A DNA stretch of 48,676 bases from Geobacteraceae bacterium (GCA_025356035.1 JANXYN010000073.1:1-48676), one strand, 5' to 3'; positions 25,640 through 33,846 are shown, counted from the stretch's first letter. Translations and numbers: made by a program. Notes: a model not told the origin generated them from the letters alone.

Positions 25640-26728
25640 TTAGACCCGCAACGAACCGCCCCTGTAAAACGGCAGCTCCACCACGGTCGCTTCCATGCTG
25701 ACATTTTCGTGGCGGATGGTGAGCGGCGCGCCAAGCACCCCCAGATGAGGCTTGACGTATCCCATTCCTACGCCGCAGCCGAGCATGGGAGAAAAGACCC
25801 CGCTGGTGACCGAGCCGACCGACGCCCCTTCGCAACAGATTTCATAGTGGTGGCGCGGCGAGCGGCGCGAATTGGCCCTGAACGCCACCTTAAGCCGAGA
25901 CACACCTTCCTGCCGTTGCTTCAGCAGGGCGGCTTTGCCGATGAATTCCTTGTCGAAGTTGACAAACGCTCCGAGTCCGGCCTCCAGCGGCGTGGTAGTC
26001 TCGTCGATATCGCTGCCGTAGAGGCTGTACCCAACTTCCAGGCGCAACACATCACGTGCGCCAAGCCCGGCAGGCTTCACCCGCTCATCGGCAAGGAGCA
26101 GCTGCCACAGCTCCAGCACCTTGGCCGCTGGCAGAAAGATTTCGTAGCCGAGTTCGCCGGTGTAGCCGGTCCGGCTGACGATTGCCTCCACCCCGAGGAT
26201 CGTCATGTTGCTGAATTTGAAGTAGGGTAGCTGACCGATTGCCGGGCCGAATGCCTTGACGAGCACCTCGCGAGACAATGGCCCCTGCAGATCGAGCTTG
26301 CCGGTGGTGGTGGAGATGTTCTCCAGGCCCCCCCCCCGGAGCCGCCCCTTGATCACCGCATAATCATTGGCAATGGTGGCGGCGTTGACCACGATCATCA
26401 CCCTGTCATCCGCCAGGCGGAAGACGATCAGGTCGTCGATGATCCCCCCGTGCTCATTGAGGAGAAAACCGTAACGGGAACGGCCGACCGGTATGGAATT
26501 GACGGAAAAGGTAAAAACCTCCTCAAGGCCGCTCCCCTGGGTATCCCCGCGGAACAGGAATTCGCCCATATGGCAGATATCGAACAGCGCCGCCTGTTCC
26601 CGGCACCACTTATGCTCGGCAATGATCCCCGCGTACTGGATCGGCATCTGCCAGCCGCCAAAAGGGGCCATGAGCGCCTTCATCCGCTGATGTTCCTGGC
26701 ACAGGGGGGTCATATTCAAATCAGCCAT
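25640..26728 (-). CDS. gcvT: Aminomethyltransferase (glycine cleavage T protein)
   Basis: Transfers the one-carbon unit from aminomethyl-lipoyl GcvH to tetrahydrofolate and releases ammonia. The 362 residues open with TPLCQEHQRMKALMAPFGGWQMPIQY. DICHMGEF and GTGEDGFE-like (here SRTGYTGELGYEIF) follow, with a C-terminal GCGVGMGYV motif. ATG at 26728 is chosen for GGGAG seven bases upstream. It is the first gene of the gcv-lip operon and its promoter lies within a pair of direct repeats at 26759-26797. Confidence 0.96.
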   Translation of the reverse strand: MADLNMTPLCQEHQRMKALMAPFGGWQMPIQYAGIIAEHKWCREQAALFDICHMGEFLFRGDTQGSGLEEVFTFSVNSIPVGRSRYGFLLNEHGGIIDDLIVFRLADDRVMIVVNAATIANDYAVIKGRLRGGGLENISTTTGKLDLQGPLSREVLVKAFGPAIGQLPYFKFSNMTILGVEAIVSRTGYTGELGYEIFLPAAKVLELWQLLLADERVKPAGLGARDVLRLEVGYSLYGSDIDETTTPLEAGLGAFVNFDKEFIGKAALLKQRQEGVSRLKVAFRANSRRSPRHHYEICCEGASVGSVTSGVFSPMLGCGVGMGYVKPHLGVLGAPLTIRHENVSMEATVVELPFYRGGSLRV

Positions 26729-26758
26729 GGCGCTCTCCCATTCTTCCAACCATCACTA

Positions 26759-26797
26759 TGTGACCTAAATGTAAAATAATTGTCTCCTAATGTAAAC
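26759..26797 (-). promoter_or_regulatory. gcv operon promoter embedded in direct repeats
   Basis: Minus strand: -35 TTTACA (26791-26796), 17-base spacer, -10 TACATT (26768-26773). Both boxes lie in two near-identical plus-strand units, TGTGACCTAAATGTAAAA (26759-26776) and TGTCTCCTAATGTAAAC (26781-26797), spaced about 22 bases start to start. That is two helical turns, the layout of tandem regulator sites. The regulator is unknown. Confidence 0.55.
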
Positions 26798-26814
26798 ACT
26801 CTTCTGCTCAAAGT

Positions 26815-26868
26815 CCCCCGTTGACATCAACGGGGTATCCCAACGACGAAGAGGCGCAACGGGATACC
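26815..26868. other. Two overlapping strong hairpins upstream of the gcv promoter
   Basis: Plus strand: CCCCGTTGA CA TCAACGGGG (26816-26835) is a perfect palindrome. It overlaps by two bases a second hairpin with arms GGTATCCC (26834-26841) and GGGATACC (26861-26868). There is no T-run on either side. It lies between the terminator at 26891 and the gcv promoter and belongs to no gene. It may be a structured non-coding element or a site for a DNA-binding protein. Confidence 0.45.
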
Positions 26869-26890
26869 TGGAAGATCCCGATCGCGGAAT

Positions 26891-26926
26891 AAAAAAAAGA
26901 TACCCGGTTGCAGCCGGGTATCTTTT
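26891..26926 (-). terminator. Terminator of the TPR protein gene
   Basis: Arms AAAAGATACCCGG and CCGGGTATCTTTT (26895-26926) form a perfect stem. On the minus strand it is followed by eight Ts. It lies 24 bases after the stop of the upstream minus-strand gene. Confidence 0.9.
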
Positions 26927-26950
26927 CTGCCAAAGCCGGGCCCAGAGAGA

Positions 26951-27394
26951 TTACCTGAGCCCGAATTTCTTGTAGAGGATACCGAATAATCTGTTGACAA
27001 CATTCTCCCGCGCCAAAAAGGAAAAGACCGGCTCTTTCCTTAGGCCGAGCGCGTTCAGTTCCTTAACGATCTGCTGGTTTTTGCCGAACTTCAAACCTTT
27101 GCGGAAGGTATCGATGGCCTGCTGCTTCTTTTTTGCCAGCAGATAGATCCGGCCAAGGTTCAGGTAGTGCACCGTATTGCGTGGCTCGGCAAAGATCGCC
27201 TCATTGCAGAGAATAACCGCCTTTTTGATGGCCCCCCGTTCCTTTGCCAGACAGTAGGCGAGATAGGAACAGATAACCGGGGTCGGCGCCAGCTGGGCCG
27301 CCTTTTCAAAAGCCAACAGGGCAACCAGTGTGTTGCGACTGTTGACCGCCTTGATACCTTCTTCACAGAATTTTTCCGCTTCCGGATTCGCCAT
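26951..27394 (-). CDS. TPR-repeat protein
   Basis: A 147-residue protein with about three tetratricopeptide repeats. Recognisable units are NTLVALLAFEKAAQLAP, GAIKKAVILCNEAIFAEP and NTVHYLNLGRIYLLAKKKQQAIDTFRKGLKFG (residues about 20-115). Such repeats bind other proteins. The basic C-terminus (NRLFGILYKKFGLR) has no known domain and there is no signal peptide. ATG at 27394 has GGGGGAGAG upstream. The neighbours give no clear function. Confidence 0.75.
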   Translation of the reverse strand: MANPEAEKFCEEGIKAVNSRNTLVALLAFEKAAQLAPTPVICSYLAYCLAKERGAIKKAVILCNEAIFAEPRNTVHYLNLGRIYLLAKKKQQAIDTFRKGLKFGKNQQIVKELNALGLRKEPVFSFLARENVVNRLFGILYKKFGLR

Positions 27395-27538
27395 TACTCT
27401 CCCCCTACTGCTGCACAAGGTCTACTATCTACAATTTACATGAGGGCTTGCCGCTACACAGAGAGGGAGTTCGTTGCTGGCATGCATTAATAAAAAGTTC
27501 AAGCTGTCAGATCTCAAGCGCCAGCCGCCCTCGCTGGG

Positions 27539-28354
27539 TCATTTGCCGTCGCCAAACAGCCCCTTGGACGGGGTGAGGAGCGTCATTATGTCATCGAACA
27601 CCCCGTAGTAACGCCGGGACACCCTCAGCTCCCGGCTGAGCACGTCTTTTTCCTTTTTCTGTAAGGCCCTGGTTATCCCCGCAATGGTCTTGAATTTGAG
27701 CTCCACCTTGTCGGTTTCGTTGGCCGCCGCCTCGTCGAAGTCGGGATACTGCAACGGCAACAGGCCCTGGTAGGATCTGCCGGACTGGCGGAAGTTCGGG
27801 TACTCCCAAAGGAGGGTATTATCCGCATCGAGGATCTGGGCGGTAATAATCAAGTCGTTGTAGTTCGTCTCCAGGTAAGAAAAAAGATTGCTGGACGAAA
27901 CCTTGTCCTGCTTGGATATGCCGCTTACCACCAGTAACAGCAGCGCATCAACGCTATTGTCCGTAATCAGCTGGCGTACTTCCTGGGGCTGAAAGAAATA
28001 TTTGTTATAGACGACCCCCGCATCATCCCGCTTCTCCTTGCGGGCCAGGAGTTTGGTGAACAGCAGGTCGGCATCCCCCTCGACGAACCGGACGGAAAAG
28101 TATTTGCCGCTCTCCTTGAGCATCCTGACCAGCTCCCGTTCATTCTGCCGATCAGCCTCCTTCACGACGGTAAGCAGCGCCTCTTTCTCCGGATGCTTGA
28201 TGTCGGAATCGGCGTCGACAAAGATCGGCGCCACACCCAACACCCGCACTTTCTTCTCATAGGTCTCCTTCGGAATGTTGTAGAAATTCTGGGCGCAACC
28301 GAAGGTAACGATTGCAACGATGCTCATGGTGACAAGTTTCAGAACTCTTTTCAC
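27539..28354 (-). CDS. Putative lipoprotein of unknown function
   Basis: A 271-residue predicted lipoprotein. The signal peptide ends at the lipobox VTFGC (Cys20). The mature part has the pattern KVRVLGVAPIFVDADSDI, then DNSVDALLLLVVSGI and ITAQILDADNTLLWEYPNF. This looks like periplasmic lipoproteins that combine a beta-sheet sensor fold with a statement of cell-envelope assembly, but no family is certain. GTG start at 28354 is supported by GAGGAGG seven bases upstream. It stands alone between the TPR gene and the MFS gene. Confidence 0.65.
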   Translation of the reverse strand: MKRVLKLVTMSIVAIVTFGCAQNFYNIPKETYEKKVRVLGVAPIFVDADSDIKHPEKEALLTVVKEADRQNERELVRMLKESGKYFSVRFVEGDADLLFTKLLARKEKRDDAGVVYNKYFFQPQEVRQLITDNSVDALLLLVVSGISKQDKVSSSNLFSYLETNYNDLIITAQILDADNTLLWEYPNFRQSGRSYQGLLPLQYPDFDEAAANETDKVELKFKTIAGITRALQKKEKDVLSRELRVSRRYYGVFDDIMTLLTPSKGLFGDGK

Positions 28355-28503
28355 AGCCTGTCCTCCTCAAAAAAAATTCACGGTTGTGACTGGTTCGTTA
28401 TTGCCTTCTTATAGCAAATGTGGGCGGAATTGGCCATATAAATCATGGTGGAGTCGTGCAAGTGGCTGAGAAGTGGCGTGATTTAAAAAGAGGAGGGGCT
28501 TGA

Positions 28504-29778
28504 CTACGCGTCAACCGAACGATCTGCCAGGTTATCGCCGACCGGTCCGGTTTCGCCTGCGAAAATAAACAGGGAGATGGCAACCGCCAGGCCAACGATC
28601 GACAAAAGGAACGCCCCATGATAGGCCGCTGCCGGATAGCCGGTGGCCGTGCGGGGAAATCGTTCGATATACCAACCGGTCAGCTGCTGGGCGACGGCTG
28701 CTCCCGTCAGGACGAAGAAGTTTACGGCGGTCATGGCGGTGGCAGAGATGGTGACAGGAAACATCTCCTTGGCCATCGGGTAGATCATCACCCCGGAGGA
28801 AACAACCAGGCCGATCAGGAAGAAGACCACCGACAATACTGTCCGGGAAAGATGTTCGGCAGGGCCGAGCATCAGGGTCATCAGGGCCAGGAACAGGCCC
28901 TGCCCCACCAGAAGCGTCATTTTGCGGGACTTCAGCAGCTCGTTGCTCACCCGGCCGATCAGCAGCGAGCCGACGATATAGCCAAGTGCGGTGCAGAGGA
29001 GCAGGCTCCCCGCGGCGCTGCGGCTCAGTCCCATCACCTCCATCAGGTACGGCCCCCCCCATAATCCTTGCAGCACCATGTAGTTCGCATACCAGAAAAA
29101 GGCAAGCAGAGCCAAAAGCCAGAACGAACCACGGCTAAAGACTACCAGCCACCCCTGCAGGGTGTCAACCGGGGGGGGTGTAGCACTGTAACTAGGCACC
29201 CCCTCCGGCGCCTCATCGGCAGCAGGGGAGTCACGCACCAGCAGAAAGACCAGTACAGTCACCGCCGCCGGCAGGATGCCGACCCCCAGAAACGCTCCGC
29301 GCCAGCCGAACTTCCCCACCAGCAGAGCCAGCGGGGCGGTGGCGGAGAGATTACCGAGGTTGCCAACCGCCATGATCAGCCCGGCAACCACCACGAACTC
29401 GCGAGCAGTGAACCAGTTGATAAAAATCTTGTAGGATCCCATCAGCACGCATGAGGTGCCGATACCGAGCAGTATCCGGGCGGCCAGGGCAGCGGGATAG
29501 CCAGGGGCAAAGGCAAACAACAGTGAACCAACCGCGGTGATCACCCCGGCGATGCTGATCAGCCTCCTCCCACCAAACCGGTCAAGGAGGGGCCCCAATG
29601 GCAGCTGGGACAGGGCAAACGCGTAGAACAGTACTCCGGAAAGGGTGCCGAGCTGAGTGGCGCTGAGCGCCAGACTATCGGTGAGGTCATGGGCAATGAC
29701 CGCCATGGAGACCCGGTAGAAATAGGCGAGGATATAGAGGATGGCGAGCGCCGCGAATATTTGCCAGCGTTTGGTCAT
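28504..29778 (-). CDS. Major facilitator superfamily transporter
   Basis: A 424-residue inner-membrane transporter with 12 hydrophobic helices. The MFS loop motif is present as GPLLDRFGGRRLIS after helix 2, and a second-half equivalent as GRVSNELLKSRK. The sequence YFYRVSMAVIAHDL in helix 1 is typical of the anion/organic-acid (ACS-like) or hexuronate-type branch, but the substrate cannot be named. The start at the ATG 29778 is preferred over an upstream TTG. It is followed by no clear terminator. Confidence 0.85.
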   Translation of the reverse strand: MTKRWQIFAALAILYILAYFYRVSMAVIAHDLTDSLALSATQLGTLSGVLFYAFALSQLPLGPLLDRFGGRRLISIAGVITAVGSLLFAFAPGYPAALAARILLGIGTSCVLMGSYKIFINWFTAREFVVVAGLIMAVGNLGNLSATAPLALLVGKFGWRGAFLGVGILPAAVTVLVFLLVRDSPAADEAPEGVPSYSATPPPVDTLQGWLVVFSRGSFWLLALLAFFWYANYMVLQGLWGGPYLMEVMGLSRSAAGSLLLCTALGYIVGSLLIGRVSNELLKSRKMTLLVGQGLFLALMTLMLGPAEHLSRTVLSVVFFLIGLVVSSGVMIYPMAKEMFPVTISATAMTAVNFFVLTGAAVAQQLTGWYIERFPRTATGYPAAAYHGAFLLSIVGLAVAISLFIFAGETGPVGDNLADRSVDA

Positions 29779-29859
29779 ATTTGGCAATTCAAAGCCTGGC
29801 TTGAGGTTAGTTGTAAATGGTGGACTCCAGAGGGAATTCTGTACCGTCCTGAGCGAATA

Positions 29860-30657
29860 TCACTTCAACATGATGAAACCCATCTGTCGCCCGGTATCGC
29901 CGCCGTCACGCCGATAGGAAAAAAACTGCTCCTGATTGCAGGAGACGCAGAGCTCGTTGGCTTCGATATTCTGTTCCGCGATGCCAGCGTCCCGGAGCTG
30001 CTGGACGTTGGCGGCGGCTAGGTCAAGCTGCCATTTCCCCTTCTCCTTCGCTAGGGCGAAGCGTTCATACCCGTTTCCCTGCTTACGGAAGGCATCCAGC
30101 ACCGGCTCGTCCACCTCATAACAGCAGGGACCGATGCCGGGACCCACCGCAGCCAGGATATCGGTCGGCTGGGAGCCAAACAGACCGACCAGGGCCTCCA
30201 CGCCTTTCCGGCTGATCTCGGCGGCGGTCCCTTTCCAACCGGCATGCAGTGCGGCCACCACCCCCTTGACCGGGTCAAGGAGAAGGACCGGCAGGCAGTC
30301 CGCTACGCAGATACCGATCATTACCCCAGGCTGGTTAGTGATGATGCCATCGCACTGGAGCTTCAAGAAATGGGCATAATCGGGGTTCGGTGCGTCGATG
30401 GCAAGGATATCAACCCCATGCACCTGGTTGACGGTCACCAGCTGGTCGAGTCTGGTGCCGAAAGCTCTGGCCAGGAGGCTGCGGTTCCCCTCCACATTGT
30501 GTGGGGAATCAAGCGTGTTGCTCCCGAGGTTCAGTGAATTGTAAGGAGGACGCGACACCCCTTCGTGGCGAGTGGTGAACCCTTGAACCGATACCGCTGC
30601 CGCAGCTAACAGCTGGGGCTCCAGGTAGTGAACCTTGCCGGTTTTTTTCATTTCCAT
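29860..30657 (-). CDS. pgeF: PgeF/YfiH-type multicopper-like purine nucleoside enzyme
   Basis: A 265-residue member of the YfiH (laccase-domain, LACC1-like) family. Proteins of this family act as purine nucleoside phosphorylase/adenosine deaminase and can influence peptidoglycan editing. Zn-ligand motifs are present: QVHGVDI, CVADCLPVLLLDP, AALHAGWKGT and GPGIGPCCYEV. The ATG at 30657 has AGGAG seven bases upstream. It follows rluD after a gap filled by a palindromic repeat; the rluD-pgeF order is common in bacteria, supporting an operon. Confidence 0.9.
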   Translation of the reverse strand: MEMKKTGKVHYLEPQLLAAAAVSVQGFTTRHEGVSRPPYNSLNLGSNTLDSPHNVEGNRSLLARAFGTRLDQLVTVNQVHGVDILAIDAPNPDYAHFLKLQCDGIITNQPGVMIGICVADCLPVLLLDPVKGVVAALHAGWKGTAAEISRKGVEALVGLFGSQPTDILAAVGPGIGPCCYEVDEPVLDAFRKQGNGYERFALAKEKGKWQLDLAAANVQQLRDAGIAEQNIEANELCVSCNQEQFFSYRRDGGDTGRQMGFIMLK

Positions 30658-30682
30658 GGAAAGACTCCTGATTCGAAAATCC

Positions 30683-30846
30683 GCCACAAAGGCACAAAGG
30701 AAACAAACCTATTTAACAAGGATACACAGGATGGGCAGGATAAAACCGAAAACCTTTTTCGGGTTTAAAACAAAAAGGATTTAATCCTGTATATCCTGTC
30801 CATCCTTGTTAAAGTGGGTTTTAATGTTTTCCTGTGCATCTGTGGC
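30683..30846. repeat. Long imperfect palindrome, repeat family A copy 2
   Basis: This occupies the rluD-pgeF gap. Outer arms GCCACAAAGGCACAAAGG (from 30683) and the complement of TTTTCCTGTGCATCTGTGGC (to 30846) match. Inner arms TTTAACAAGGATACACAGG (from 30712) and ATCCTGTCCATCCTTGTT (to about 30810) match, and the centre AACCGAAAA/TTTTTCGGGTT also pairs. Almost the whole 164 bases is one near-palindrome. It shares motifs and layout with 25450-25624. Confidence 0.75.
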
Positions 30847-30851
30847 AGAGG

Positions 30852-31814
30852 TTATTTTGTCTGCAATGAATTTTCCAGGTAACTTAAAACCCGCGCCATG
30901 TCATCCGGCAGCTCCGTGTCGAACTCCAGATATGCGCCGCTGGCCGGATGAACAAAACCGAGACTCTTGGCATGGAGCGCCTGCCGATCGAGCTCCTTGA
31001 TCAGCTTGCGCAACAGCGGGTCCTGGATATTGGCCAGCCGCCCGCTCCCCCCGTAAACCTCATCACCCACAAGGGGAAACCCGGCTTCGGAGAGGTGGAC
31101 CCTGATCTGGTGGGTGCGGCCGGTCTCCAGCCGCAGTTGCATGAGCGATATCCCCTTGTAACGGCCGAGCACCCGCCAGTTGGTCACTGCTTGCTTACTG
31201 TGCCGGGCCTTGCCGGACATCTTTTTTCGGTCCACCGGATGACGGCCGATGGCCGCATCGATTTTCCCCCTATCCTCCCGGGGCGAACCGAAGACCAGGG
31301 CCAGATAGACCCGTTTCACGGTGTGCTCCTTGAACTGGCGAGACAGGGACTGATGGGCCCGGTCACTCTTTGCCACCACCAGGAGGCCGGTGGTATCCTT
31401 ATCGATCCGGTGCACGATGCCAGGGCGCAGTTCACCGCCAATCCCTGACAAGTCAAGGCAGTGCCCGAGCAGCGCATTGACCAGGGTGCCAGTGAAATTT
31501 CCCGCTGCCGGGTGAACCACCATGCCGGCGGGCTTGTTCACCACCACCAGATCGGCGTCTTCGAAAAGGATCTCCAGAGGAATTGCTTCCGCAATCGGTT
31601 CCGCTGGGAGCGGTGGCGGGATTTCAAAGATCACCCGCTCCCCCCCCTTAAGCTTCAGGGACGATTTCTGCGGAACTCCGTCCACCAGGACGTGGCCGGT
31701 TTCAATGAGGCGCTGGGCGCCTGCGCGGGTCAGTTGTTCCGCAGTGCGGGAGAGGAAGAGATCGAGCCTCTCTGGCTCAGTTTCCATGGGGAATATCAGT
31801 TCAATTTTCTGCAA
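30852..31814 (-). CDS. rluD: Ribosomal large subunit pseudouridine synthase, RluD family
   Basis: Converts uridines in 23S rRNA helix 69 to pseudouridine. The 320 residues contain an N-terminal S4 RNA-binding domain (about 15-75: RLDLFLSRTAEQLTRAGAQRLIETG) and the catalytic domain. Asp138 lies in HRIDKDTTGLLVVAK. RTHQIRVHLSEAGFPLVGDEVYGG confirms the RluA/RluD family. RluD is favoured over RluC by its length and the rluD-pgeF gene order. Confidence 0.92.
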   Translation of the reverse strand: MQKIELIFPMETEPERLDLFLSRTAEQLTRAGAQRLIETGHVLVDGVPQKSSLKLKGGERVIFEIPPPLPAEPIAEAIPLEILFEDADLVVVNKPAGMVVHPAAGNFTGTLVNALLGHCLDLSGIGGELRPGIVHRIDKDTTGLLVVAKSDRAHQSLSRQFKEHTVKRVYLALVFGSPREDRGKIDAAIGRHPVDRKKMSGKARHSKQAVTNWRVLGRYKGISLMQLRLETGRTHQIRVHLSEAGFPLVGDEVYGGSGRLANIQDPLLRKLIKELDRQALHAKSLGFVHPASGAYLEFDTELPDDMARVLSYLENSLQTK

Positions 31815-31831
31815 TGGTCACCTTACTTGAT

Positions 31832-31902
31832 GAATTCAGGAGTCAGGAGCCAGAATCCAGAAGATTTACATTCTGACTTCTGACTCCCGACTCCTCAGAT
31901 TC
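31832..31902. repeat. GGAGTC-type palindromic intergenic repeat (family B)
   Basis: The left arm AGGAGTCAGGAGCCAGAAT (from 31838) pairs with the right arm reading CTGACTTCTGACTCCCGACT (to about 31895), and GAATTC/GATTC extend the ends. Upstream of rluD. It resembles dispersed hairpin repeats known from related genomes. Confidence 0.65.
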
Positions 31903-31922
31903 TTCCATTTCCATAATAAGCA

Positions 31923-31946
31923 AAGGCGCGATATTGACCGCGCCTT
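31923..31946 (-). terminator. Hairpin after the 87-residue protein gene, weak terminator
   Basis: Arms AAGGCGCG and CGCGCCTT around an 8-base loop. On the minus strand it is followed by TGCTTATTATGG, a poor T-run, so termination is likely partial and rluD may still be reached. Confidence 0.4.
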
Positions 31947-31975
31947 GCTGTCGGCAGCCTTGGATTACTAGCCGG

Positions 31976-32239
31976 TTACCAGATCGAGGACTCGATTTTC
32001 TCCGATCTTTTGATGAGGACATCGACGATGGCCAGCTCGAAGATATTGGACGCAGCCAGTTCTGGCACCACCCGCGAGGCGAAGTGCTGCCGACCCTCGG
32101 CGAGCTGGTCCTGCAACACTTCGAAAAGGTTGTCATTTTTTATCCCTTCCACCACCTTTTCCGGGTTGTAGATGGCCACATCGGAGATGATGGCCCGGGC
32201 GAGCCGTTTTGCCTGGTCGGCATTGTCAATTAAAGTCAT
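31976..32239 (-). CDS. Conserved small hypothetical protein
   Basis: An 87-residue soluble, mainly helical protein (for example KRLARAIISDVAIYNPEKVVEGI) with no known domain. The shape recalls small conserved proteins of Geobacter relatives, but I cannot assign a function. GCAGGA precedes the ATG. It lies 36 bases after the htrA stop on the same strand and before rluD, so it is probably in the htrA operon. Confidence 0.7.
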   Translation of the reverse strand: MTLIDNADQAKRLARAIISDVAIYNPEKVVEGIKNDNLFEVLQDQLAEGRQHFASRVVPELAASNIFELAIVDVLIKRSEKIESSIW

Positions 32240-32275
32240 TCCTGCCCCCGCCGTGCATTGATGGTGTGGAAAAAG

Positions 32276-33715
32276 CTACTTTACTCTGAACGCGAAATAT
32301 ATACTGGCATCGCCCCGCTTCACGAGAAGCGCCACCGAACCTGTTTTTTCGGCTTCACGGGCCGCCTTCTTAAAGTCCGTGAGACTGGCAATCGGTCGCT
32401 GATTGATGGAGACTATGATGTCGCCCTGCTGCAGCCCCCCCTCGTCAGCGATGCTCCCAGCTTCAACGTCGGTGACCACCACGCCGCTGACTCCTTGCGT
32501 CTGCATGCTCGGCGGCAATGCATCCACGGTGAGCCCCATCCAGTTTGATGGTTCCATTTCTCTTTGTTTAGTTGGTTTCGGCTGAGCGCGCTCTGCGCTC
32601 CCCATGGTCAAGGAAAGCTTCACCAGCTTGCCTTTGCGAAACACTTCAACTTCTACGCTTTTACCCGCAGGGGTTTCCGCTGCCATCCGCTGCAGGTGCT
32701 GGACATCCTTGACCTCGTTACCGGCAAACCGGGTGATGATATCCCCCTGCCGAATGCCGGCTTCGGCGGCAGGGCTCCCCCCAATGACATCGCTGACCAG
32801 CGCCCCCTTACTCTTGTTGTAGCCAAAGGAGCGAGCAATCTCCTGGGTCACCGGCTGGATGCTTACTCCCAGCCAGCCGCGGGCTACATGTCCTTTCTGG
32901 ATCAGCTGGGGAAGTTCATGCTTTGCCATGTTGATCGGAATGGCGAAACCGATCCCCTGGCCGGCAGCGACAATGGCGGTATTGATGCCGATCACCTCGC
33001 CATAGATATTTAACAGCGGTCCGCCCGAGTTGCCCGGATTGATGGAAGCGTCGGTCTGGATGAAATCCTCATAGGTTTCAATCCCCATGTTGGACCGGCC
33101 GGTTGCCGATATCACCCCGACAGTGAAGGTCCTGTCAAGGCCAAAAGGGTTGCCGATGGCGATGGCCCATTGCCCCACCAAAAGCTTGTCAGAGTCTCCC
33201 AGCACCGCAAAGGGAAGGTCTTCACTGGCATTGATCTTGACCACCGCAATGTCCGTCTTCGGGTCCGCGCCAACGACCTTGCCTTTGTAGACCTTTTCGT
33301 TGGAGAGTTTTACCTGGATGCTCTCGGCATCACGTACCACATGGTCGTTGGTGAGAAGATACCCTTCCTTGTTGATGATAAAACCCGAACCAAGGCTCTT
33401 TTCCCGGCGGTATTGGGGCCGCCCACGCCGCCCGCCAAAGAAATCCTCAAACAAGGGGGAAGATTCAAAGAATGGCTCGATAATCTTTTTTTTGCTGATG
33501 GTGGATATATTGACTACCGCTGGGGTAACCTTTTTGGCAAGCTCGGTAAAGGCCTGCTGGGTGGCCAGCACGTCCTTGGGAACTTCCTTTACCGGCGCCT
33601 CTGCCGTCCCTCGCCGGGCCGATTCGGAGAAGAACGGCGGCGCCTTCTTTTCACAGGCAACAATCACCGTTAGGATGGCAAAGACAAGCAGGAAAAGCCA
33701 GGGCCTTTTCATCAT
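32276..33715 (-). CDS. HtrA/Do-type serine protease, predicted lipoprotein
   Basis: Envelope quality-control protease of 479 residues. The catalytic triad is His125 (TNDHVV), Asp155 (TDIAVVK) and Ser230 (NPGNSGGP). Two PDZ domains follow (about 290-380 and 395-470). The N-terminus MMKRPWLFLLVFAILTVIVAC has a lipobox IVAC with Cys21, so the protein is probably lipid-anchored in the periplasm. Most Do/DegP proteins are soluble or have an N-terminal membrane helix. GAGGG lies seven bases before the ATG at 33715. Upstream in-frame codons are ignored because they lack a ribosome-binding site and would hide the signal peptide. Confidence 0.93.
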   Translation of the reverse strand: MMKRPWLFLLVFAILTVIVACEKKAPPFFSESARRGTAEAPVKEVPKDVLATQQAFTELAKKVTPAVVNISTISKKKIIEPFFESSPLFEDFFGGRRGRPQYRREKSLGSGFIINKEGYLLTNDHVVRDAESIQVKLSNEKVYKGKVVGADPKTDIAVVKINASEDLPFAVLGDSDKLLVGQWAIAIGNPFGLDRTFTVGVISATGRSNMGIETYEDFIQTDASINPGNSGGPLLNIYGEVIGINTAIVAAGQGIGFAIPINMAKHELPQLIQKGHVARGWLGVSIQPVTQEIARSFGYNKSKGALVSDVIGGSPAAEAGIRQGDIITRFAGNEVKDVQHLQRMAAETPAGKSVEVEVFRKGKLVKLSLTMGSAERAQPKPTKQREMEPSNWMGLTVDALPPSMQTQGVSGVVVTDVEAGSIADEGGLQQGDIIVSINQRPIASLTDFKKAAREAEKTGSVALLVKRGDASIYFAFRVK

Positions 33716-33846
33716 GGGGGAACCCTCGTGAACAGCTGGTAAATAACGGAGAACCAGTGAAAGAGTAGCCAAATCAAGGGGGAATGTCAATGGATTTGAG
33801 CGGGAGGCCAGTCCCGGCACGCGTGCAGAACCGGCGGACAGCTAGG

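Noticed and set aside
26729-26950. Glycine riboswitch in front of gcvT
   Set aside because: The hairpins present lack the conserved glycine-aptamer core, and the best promoter lies downstream of them, so they would not be in the transcript.
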